Of a stretch of DNA of 58,766 bases, positions 13,880 to 23,600 are shown in pieces. The notes under the pieces were generated by a model. It saw only the letters and a program-made list of their open reading frames with translations. It had not been told where the DNA came from and made no database searches. A program made the position numbers and the translations under genes. Source of the stretch: Phoronis australis (taxonomy: Eukaryota > Phoronida > Phoronidae); NCBI GenBank assembly GCA_002633005.1, contig NMRA01000033.1, positions 196,397 through 255,162 of the forward strand. Direction: 5' to 3'. Position 1 is the stretch's first letter. Each line of letters begins with the position of its first letter.

Positions 13880-14622
13880 ATGGACGTGAACAGCTTGCGA
13901 TTGCCACAGCTTGTGAACTTTTCAATATTTATCTTTTCTTTTCAAACAGCAGTCTCAGCAGATATATACAGGTGGGATTCCAGGACGCATTTACGAGAAC
14001 ACAAAAATAACTTCGGACAAAAGCCTGGCACAGACCACAGTGACAATACCCCTGTACTTCCTGCTGTTCTCAAAGACCTGCCGTTTGGACCTGACCATTC
14101 CGGACGAATTTATGGTGGAAAGGGAAATCGAAAGACTGAAAAGCTTACAAGTTTCCATCATGATTATGAGAAGAATACTAACCACATCAAGAATCCCAGC
14201 CTTGGAAATCATCGTGGATTTGCTTGGCGAAAAGAAGTAGCTTCCACGAGCTTACATCGAAGACGGGACCTTGATAATACATTAGAAATATCCCAGGAAA
14301 ACTCTAAGTACAATCCTGGCCAGAAAGCACAACCGTTTCAACTGGAAACGTTGAAAGGATCGTTGCTTTTTCCAAGTGACAAGTTGAGCAATCGCTCTTT
14401 ATTATTCCATCTTTACGATGCCAACTCCGCATTTGTTCAAGCAATGTGGGGTGACCAAAATGGGTCGCTCAATGCGATTATAGAAAATGCAACTGAAAAT
14501 TCGCATTATATATTTATTCCTGTCAGCCTTGCAAGTGGTGAAGAAATTCCTGCCAAGTTCATTGCCCGTCACCTGTCTGCATTGTTTTTTAATGCTAGCC
14601 AAAGCTTGCTGAGGAACACGAG
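13880..14622 (+). CDS. PNGase F-like gene exon 1 (signal peptide and N-terminal region)
   Basis: The exon encodes residues 1-247 plus two bases. A hydrophobic segment (FSIFIFSFQTAVSA) just after a short polar start is a good secretory signal. The rest is polar and basic, then a beta-like stretch with four sequons (NRS, NGS, NAT, NAS). The donor is AG|GTAAGA. I recognise no domain in this part. The ATG is the first after an in-frame stop. Confidence 0.85.
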
Positions 14623-17600
14623 GTAAGAAAACATTACATAAACTCGTGTTTGATTTCAACTCCTGACGACAACAGTTTCTTAATTGAGGCTAATCCAGAT
14701 ATCAATCTGGTCCACTGAATTAACTAATCAGTAATGGGTACCAGAGGTTTTGTTATCTTCTTCTTCTTCCAAAAATCAACAAACGATCGATCCTTACTTG
14801 TTGGCGCATTTTTAGTATAAAACTTAGGTGCACGTAGCTGTGAAAATAACGATAAAGCGAAGTGCTGGTTAGTGCCAAGATAAAAAGGTCTTAAAATGAT
14901 TACTGTGTAAGATTGATGTTCAAGATGTGACTTGTGAATATTTCTATTGGTTTCTGATGAGATGGCGAATTGTGGGAGTCTATTCCAGAGTGGAATGGTA
15001 GATGGAAAGAAAGAGTTTGCGTAGTATGCGGTGCGGATGTATGATCTCTCAAAGGTATGAGAGTGGGAGTTTCGTGATCTGGAGGTCTGTAGGAGTGGAA
15101 GGTATGAGTGAGGAATAGCAACCAGGTTATGTACGGTTTTGTACAGAAGGGATAGTTTGTTCTGAGCTCGTCTTTCCTGGAGGGTGGGCCAATTGAGAGT
15201 GTAGAGCATGGATGAAATGGAGGAGTACCTTGAGTGGTCATTTAAAACGAATCTGGCTGCTCTACGCTGTATTTTTTCTATTTTTTCAATGTTTGTACGA
15301 GTGGATGGGTCCCAGACGCAGGAGGAGTTATCTAGTTTTGGTCTAACAAGTGAAGTGTAGGCAAGGGCTTTTGTTTTTGGAGGAGCATATTTGAGATTTC
15401 ATTTAATGAAGCCAAGAGTTTTGTTTGCCTTTGAGGTGATTGTGTCTATATAAGTGTTCCATGATAAATTATTGGTGAGAGTGATCCCGAGGTATGGGGC
15501 TTCATTAATGCATTTGAGTGAAGCGTTGTGTAGGCTGTAATTGTATATAATAGGGGAACGTTTTCTGTGGATACGAAGAATGTTGCATTTGGAGATATTA
15601 AAGTTCATTTTCCAGGAGTTTTCCCAAGAGGCTAGGGAGTCTAAGTCTTGTTAAAGAATTTGGCAATCGTGGGGGGAATCAATGGGTCTGTAGAGAACTG
15701 CATCATCAGCAAAAAGCTGGACAATAGAAAGAATGGTGTCAGGAAGGTCGTTTATGTAGAGTATGAAGAGTGCAGGTCCAAGGACAGGGCCCTGGGGCAC
15801 TCCTGATTGGACTGGGGAGGAATTTGAGAACTCGCCATCGACAACGACTCTCTTTGTTCTATGAGATAGAAATGACTGTATCCAATTGTGGGTGAGACCC
15901 CTTATACCGCAGTATCTGATCTTCTCCAAGAGTCTAGGATGGGGTAACCTTATCAAAGGCTTTGGAGAAGTCCACCACCACAGCGTCGGTGTGAATGTCT
16001 GCTTCCATAGTTTGGAGGAGGTCATCTAGGAATGCGACAAGTTGTGTTTCACATGTTCTATGGCTACGAAAACCATGCTGCCAGGCGTAAAGTATATTAT
16101 TTGTGTCGAGATGAGGCTTAATGTTACTGACAACTATGTGCTCCATAAGTTTGGAACATATGCAGGTGAGTGATATTGGGCGGTAGTTTGAAGCCAGGGT
16201 TTTATCATCTTTTTTGAAGATGGGTGCTACATTTGCAGTTCGCCATTCTGACGGAACTGTAGATGTTTGATAGGATTTGATAAAGATTTCTTGGAGGACA
16301 GGTGCAATTTCTTCTGCTGCTACTTTAAGAATGTGAGGAGATATTTCATCTGGTCCAGCATCTTTGTGAGGATTGAGGTTTTGCAACGATTTTGCGTATA
16401 CCGTCAGTAGAGAAGGTTATATCATGCATGGAGTTGTAGGGGTTTGTGCCCATGTACCATCGTCCTTTGTGAAGACGGAGGAAAAGTGTGTGTTTAATAT
16501 TTCTGACTTTGTTTTTGGGTCAGTGTGTAGGAAGCCATCTTTTTTGAGAGGAGCAATATTTGGTGATTCTTTGTTGAGACTTTTGATGAAAGAGTAAAAT
16601 CTTTTTGTATTATTACCCTGGGAAGGTGTAATTATGTTGTTGATTCCAGTAGTCTTTGCGGGTTTCTTGTTGGACTAGTTTCCTAAGGTTTAGGAAGTTT
16701 TCTCTGTCAGTTTCATTTCCAGTATGTTTGGAACGGCGAAAGAGTTTGTCTCTTTTTCTGAGGAGTTTTTATTTTGGGATTTATCCAAGGAATTTGGTTT
16801 TTTGGTCTTGTAGTTTTGTGGGGGATAAAGCGTTCAGTAGCGTCAAGGTCATGTCTTGCAAAGACGGACCACATGTCATTTACGGAGGAAGAATTAAGAC
16901 CTTGTTTCAGGAATGTATCTTTGAAAGTAGCTAAATAAGTTTTTAGCTCATCGTATTTTCCTTTATTGAATAGGTAGATTTGTCTAGGTTTTTGTTTTTG
17001 TGTGGCAGAGTTTACTTCGATTTTTGTAAAGACGATGTCGTGGTTGCTAAGGCCAGAGATGACCTCAGTTTTAACTATGCTACTGGGATTGTTTGTCAGG
17101 AGGAGATCTAGCATATTGTTTTCAAGGGTAGGTTTTGTTACTATTGAAGTGGCTTATCAACCCATATTCACTCAGAGGAGCAAATTTTAGATGCCTTAAT
17201 TACTAAACTAACTTGTTCCTTACTCAAATGAGAAGTAATTTCTGGGTTCTGTTAGTTCGTTCTTCCTTGAGACCGTGACAAACTGTCACCCCGTGACCGA
17301 GTCAACTTGTTGAGCCTCATTGATCTCAAGCAATAACAAAACTGTCAGTTCTTCCAAAACCCAGAAATCTCGTTCAATTTTTTGACCAAGGAACAATTTC
17401 AGACCAATTTCGTGACTGTAAGCTACAGTCTAAATCAGAAGTTGATTTTTTTGTTATCAATGGTGGGTTTATCACTACTTTAAATGCTAAATGTAAAGCG
17501 CTTTATTGAATAACAGAGGGAAACATAACCAGGTGAAATATTCCACAAATTCAGGATGCTGTGAACAGTCTCTATTGGTAAAAACGTCTTTTGTGTGAAA

Positions 17601-20600
17601 ATTGTGAATCAAGCCCTGACAAATTGACCACGTGTCCGCCGTGATTGTGCAAGTCATGCAAAACTTGTTACAAAGATGGCTTATAGCATAGATAATAGTT
17701 ACATTTCTAGAAGTTAAAATCAAGTTTTCATTTTTGATTTTATTACTCATGTTGTTTCAGATGAGTACCAGTATATTTAACCAATGTTTAAGTAAGGTTG
17801 AAATGCGCAAACAGAACTTTGAAATGAGGGTAGTTTCATATGTTAATAAACTTGTGATAATGACCAGCATATCAAATATATCAGTTATAATGATGCAATT
17901 AAACTTGAGAGCAGAATCATGAAATATATATCATAGACCCTTTTCCTACTAACATTGTTTTGGGGAGCATTGGCCCATAACAATGGTTAAAGCATCTATA
18001 ATCCCGCCTTTGTCCTTAAAATATAACTATTGATTCAGTCCACTTTGCACCATAAAATTAGTCTCTACTTAACTCAGGCAATGAATGATTTCTGGTGTAG
18101 CAAAAATCTAACAGCTAATTTCTAGTGCGTGAGACCATGTTCGGGTCATAAAATGGTCTATGACGAACCTTCTCCTAGATCCTAGACAAGATTTATGTAA
18201 TGTTAGTGCCTCAAATCAAATATCAGTTTTTGACAGAACGAGACTTTATAACTGCTTCCAGTCTCATCTTGGATGAAAGTTGAATTAAGCAGCAATACTT
18301 CAGTAGTTATGTTGATGTATTCAATAACAATTAAGTACATTTTAGTTAGAAAATTTGGGTATTGCTGCATGGAACTCTGGATACGGAATGCCAACTTTGA
18401 TCTCGCGTTGCTGAGGTTGCACCACGCATGCGTGGGACTTGTTTTTATTCATTGCAGTGTCGTCTCTTGCTACGGGCACATAGGGGTCAGGGTGGAATGC
18501 TCGTTTTGTGTGAATGAAGTTAAGTTTAAAACTTCGGTAAAAGTGGAGTAAACAGGTCCCTCTTCAAAAAGACTTAACCGGGAACCAGTTTTCGCTGAAT
18601 AACGGACTTCATATTAAGTAATTATCATTTTGCATACCTGGCAGGTTTAAAAATTACTTTTTAATTTTAAAAACCAACAGTGTTACCAAAGTGCAAAAAT
18701 GTGTAACAATGAAACTAGTGATGTGCTAATTGACTGATTGATTAACTAATTAGTCAGCTAATTAATTTGTAATATCAATTAATGCAGGGTGTTAATAGTA
18801 GCAAAAAAGGATTTGAACCACAGAGGTTACATAAACGGCCAATTAAAACAGCAGGTAATAAGTTTCAGTGATTCAAAAGATTGCTGGGGCATAAAAACAA
18901 GATCTAAGTACAGGCCTTTATCCAGGATTTCGAAAATAGGGTGTCCTAAATGGGGTTCCCAATATTCCAGGGCATCCATAATTGTGACGCATTACCCCCC
19001 ACCCCCAGCAGTCCCCCAAACACACAGATTTTTTTACAAAAAATGCATAGACCAAGGTTTTACATCTAAGTTTACAAAACAGCCTTCTGTAGTGAGCATT
19101 TTTAATAAAAAAATTGGTGTAGACCAAGACTTTTACAATGCTATCAACCAAGTGTGAGCATAGCAACATTGTATATACTTTGTATTATATACATTGTATA
19201 TTTCTTCCTGCTTTGAAAAAAGAGCCCCCACTGAGCCTTCAGAGGCTTCCTAGTAATCATTACAATGTGTGTGTCCAAACTTGAAAGGTTCCTATTGACA
19301 ATGGGCATCCAAATGATACATTGGGCATCCTTACCAGAGTGTCCATATTTGTGCTAGGGCGTCCATTTGGATGCCCAGGACGTACGCTGTATAAAGGGCT
19401 GTCTTAGTATATGGATCCATCACAGTTGCTGTGAAGAATATAGTCAGGCTTAATTCATCCAAATGAATGAGCAGTGTAACCAATGGGTTTGTTGGCTAAT
19501 TTTGCTGAGAAATGGCTTCTTGTCTGTTGAACAAAAATGTCATAATGTAAAATCAATGAAGTAATGAAATTTGGCTTGATTTAATGATAACTACGTCACC
19601 CAATCAAAACTTGAAGTCGAGCGCACAACCAGAAATTCACAGTACAAACTCTCGCGGCCAGTCCAGTGACATCTCCATTAGCAAGCTCTAACACTTGCGG
19701 GTTGGCATTACATTTCTACTGTTCTGTGGTATAAGCAATGAAATCAACACTAAAATTGAATTCTGAAATGTTGATATACTAATAACTCAAGTGTTTCAAG
19801 TTTTTCGCCACATATCCCATTGCTGTACTCTCTGGTTCATGTCATTCTACAATAGACTATCAAAGTCAAAAGCTGAATACTGGTAATTTTAAAAAACAAA
19901 ACTTTGAAACTCTCTGTTGAAAGCAGTATCAGATTTCCTGTTACAAACCACAGACATAAGTCCCCAAGTTTCCAAGCACGATTTTAAATTTTGTTGGATG
20001 GGAACTTTAGGCGCTAGATCTCATTTATCACCTAGCAAGTGTAATGAACTTTGCTTTGTAGCAGTTGAGATTGCAATGTAGCAAAAACCACTGCGCGGAT
20101 TTTTATGGCCGGCTTCTTTTACTTGGAGATCAGGAAACAGAGGGATTGCCGTCAGCAGTAATGCTCCCTGTTTATGACATCATTCTTTCTTGTTTATTTT
20201 AAGCATTGTAGAGTGTAAAAACTAAATCTTTCATTGAAAATTGAACTTTTTCATTGTTTGAGTGGTAAAATCAGTTGAACTACAACAGAAGAAAAGAGAA
20301 ATCATGCGCATTGCAAGGACTGTTCCTTTGCTCATATGTTCCAACCTCTGCATCTTTCAGAGCAACACAATGGGGCGGCTTGACTTGTGTTGAGTGACCT
20401 TAATACCCCCAAACAATTGAGTGAAATTTGAATGAGTAGCATGTCCAAGGGGAGGAATCAACAGTTGGTCGGACTTCAAAGCAACTTGTCGAACTTCAAA
20501 ACCAGCAGGCTTGACTGCAAAATGCAATGGCAGGTGTACTATTGGTGATTGGACCTCAAAACAGGTTGGCCGGTATCTCAAAACCAGATGGCTGCACTAA

Positions 20601-23600
20601 AAAATCTGGTTGGTCAGACCTCATAACGGTTGGCCGGTGCTCAAACACAATGGTCGAACAAATCGCCTATTTTGAACAAAACAGACAAACAGCTACGAAA
20701 AATAAACAGGTAGATGTCGCTTGAATCCTGCGAGACGTTCAAAGCGAGTCTCTGAAGAAGTCCGGCCGTTGTGTTTGATCACCAGCTAAATGGCTAGAAC
20801 ACCAGTCATCATGTTTTGGTCTAGCCAACTAGTTTTTTGGGGGAGGCCATCGTGTTTTGAAGTTTGGACAACACATTTGATCACTGTCCATTTGGTTTTG
20901 CGGTCCAGCCGACTCTGAAGTGCAGGCGAGTGGTTTTGAAGTCCGACCAGTTGTTGATTCCCTCCTTGATGTCGTGACATGCTGCAATTTTTCCAAAGTT
21001 AACCACAATCAATATATTTGGTTTCAGATTATCTCGTGCCCATGTTGAAGATGTCACATCGAGGTTGCACTTTGTGTCTGAGTATTACCATAACTTGGGC
21101 AACTGGATCCCATCTCTCTTGATGGAGTGGAGCTGTGTCGACCATAACTGTGGCTATGACCAGGTCGCTGTCACTGTTGACCAATCAGGTAAAGTGTGAA
21201 GTCTCGAACCCAGACTCCATTAGCATTTTAGTCTAGTCTGGTGGATATCTCGCAAATATGGCCAAGTGGTCAGATTTTTTTACCATATACTTAGCCGCGA
21301 TGTGATGTGCACTTTGCATATTTCAACATTTCAAATGGTCTCTTATTTCTGTTATCTTCTTTAATTTTTTTGAAACAAATATTTATCTAATGATTGTAAA
21401 AGCATGCGGTTTATGTTCAAGTGATTTAAACTGGTTGGCCTCATTATTGACTGACCAATCAAGAACTAGAAGTCAGAGATCTATACCAGGTTCAAATGTT
21501 ATTAGAGTCTGGGTTTGAGACAAGTAAAGTATGCCACAGTCCTTTGGGTGCCTCTGCTGTAGGTTTGTGTCAGGGCAATTCTTAGTAGTCTGTAACAGGG
21601 GTCCCGGATTTTGAAAACCAGTTTGATGCCCGTTATTCATTGGAGAATACCGGTTATCGACTAGGGCTAAATTCCCAGAAATAGACGATATTGCCCATCT
21701 CAAATTCAATAATCACCGGAAAAAAAGCAAAATTATCCAGTCTGTAGATTGGAAACACATTTGAGAAGTATGGTGAACGCCAAAATCACCCTTGATCCAA
21801 ATCAAATAATTCAATTTTTGCTTGAGTTTCCATGTCCCAGATTGTAGAGACTGGTACAGAATTTTTATTGTATTACTGGCAGGTGTTTTGTTCTCGTAAG
21901 TATTGATTTAGGGGGGTATTTTGCTTTTGATTCTCTCTCATGCAGGTATTCAAAATGTGTCAGATTAAGTCTCGGGTTGTCAACGGCTCAGAAAAGTTGG
22001 TGGGTGGGAAACACGTAAATGTTACCATGTAAAAATGCACACAATTTTTCATCAGTACTGACAAGTACAGTTAGCATACATTCAAATTATTGCAGGTCAT
22101 GTTCCTTTGAAATTATAAGGAGTGTGTAGAATCACTGTGTATGAGCACTTACTTTGTTATTTTGTGGTCTAAGTGAAAGTTTTTGTACATTTGTCAGTTT
22201 ATACAAACTTAATTCAAATGCATCATGTGATAGCTGAATTTGTTCTTCAGCTCTAAAAACCAAAACAGATGCAAATGAAGTGTGCATTAAATTTAAAAAA
22301 GAGAGTGCAGGGGTCTGATATGCTTTGAGGTGCATCAGATGTGCTCATGATTGAACCCATTGCACAAAACCTTTTTGACAGAAATGAGACACACTTTGTT
22401 GATGACACGACTGCTTGATTCAGACTGGCTCGTTGTCTAAACAGATTTTATCTTTCTTCAGGCTTTGTTTCATTAGGTTTGTGGACTTCCTACCGTGTGA
22501 CACATTCACACTCTCTGCTTGTATGCCCTTCTACCCACTGTCACCGTATATTTCACTATTTATTTGGCTTCCTATATGTTCACCTGACTCATTGACTGAT
22601 GATGAGACATGTGGTTCTAAATATAGCTGATGTTTTAACTTGATTGTCCGTTATGTCTCTTGGTGTTTTCCTTCGTAGCTGTATGTCTGAAGATAGGACA
22701 TTGTTTAGAGACTACGATCGAGTCTGTATTAAGCTGTTAAACAAAAAGTCGTGTCTTCAACACAGGTTGCGTTAATTAAGGGCTGCTGCCGAATTATACA
22801 GAATTAAGAAGGAATGAATTTTTGTTGTTTTACAGGAAATGAATATGTGTCACCTCGCATTGATGCTCGCTATGACTGGTTGCCCTCTCCCAAGTCAAAG
22901 TTTAAAGATAACACCCTTCAAGCAAGATACCATGGCGATGGATGCAAAACAGATTTTGCTATGAAGGGTCATATTGCTATTGTCCAAGATGGGAACTGCT
23001 CTTATTTCAAAAAGGTATCATTATTTGTAGGCTTCACCACTTGTTGGGAATGGTGAGAAACATTAGTTGCATTCACTGTCTGTTCAAAATACTCCTGAAT
23101 GTGACTGGGTATTGATTACTTCCGAGCTCATGACTCGTGGAATGGGACCCTCCTTTGGTATTTTTCTTTTTTTATTTTCTCATTTTGGATTGACAAGAGG
23201 AAACATATGAGTAGGAGCAGTAGAGTCTCACCAATTAGTCTGAACATAAGATGGGAGATGAGTGAATTTTTATTTTCTCATCTTTCCGTTTTGAAAGATT
23301 GTAGGCATTCCCAACAATATTAAGCTTAGAGAATTGGAATAAGTAATTGCCAAATTGCTGAGATTTTACTGTCAAAACAGAATTGAGGATTCACTATATC
23401 TTTTATGAAATCAACCTTAAGTAGCTTTGAGTACATTCGGTTGATAATTTTTAGCCTCATTAAGTGTTACTGTGGTTGGTTTCAATGGCAACAACCAAAA
23501 TTGATAATATGGTTTTTAAAAAAATAGAAATTTTCATAACTCAGTTTCTAAGAGAGTTATCAGTGTATTTTTTATTTTAAGGATAACAATTGTGTGAACA

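Larger units (their letters stand above)
14700..17150 (-). mobile_element. 5'-truncated, decayed non-LTR retrotransposon (CR1/L2/Jockey-like LINE)
   Basis: Read on the minus strand, this runs from the end of an APE-type endonuclease (LDLLLTNNPS, GLSNHDIV near 17110-17030), through a linker, into a reverse transcriptase (KDAGPDEISPHILK, YRPISLTCICSKLMEHIV, KAFDKV, SGVPQGPVLGP, then LFADDAVLY carrying the FADD active-site motif near 15710) and on to a C-terminal PLWNRLP-type tail ending at 14724. The reading frame is broken by a frameshift near 15945 and stops near 15650 and 15396. Most of the endonuclease and any ORF1 are missing at the 5' end, typical of LINE truncation. It sits antisense inside intron 1 and is inactive. 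The exact clade is uncertain. Confidence 0.93.
14623..21027 (+). other. PNGase F-like gene intron 1, loaded with transposon remnants
   Basis: This 6.4-kb phase-2 intron holds an antisense LINE (about 14.7-17.15 kb), an imperfect inverted repeat (17.2-17.43 kb), AT-rich unannotated DNA (17.5-20.4 kb, no exon recognised) and a foldback element ending about 35-45 bp before the exon 2 acceptor. The acceptor reads TTTGGTTTCAG. Confidence 0.75.

Noticed and set aside
20100-20140. Repeat shared with 48811-48845 (ATGGCCGGCTTCTTTT)
   Set aside because: The identity is only about 16 bp plus a weak extension; insufficient to define a repeat.
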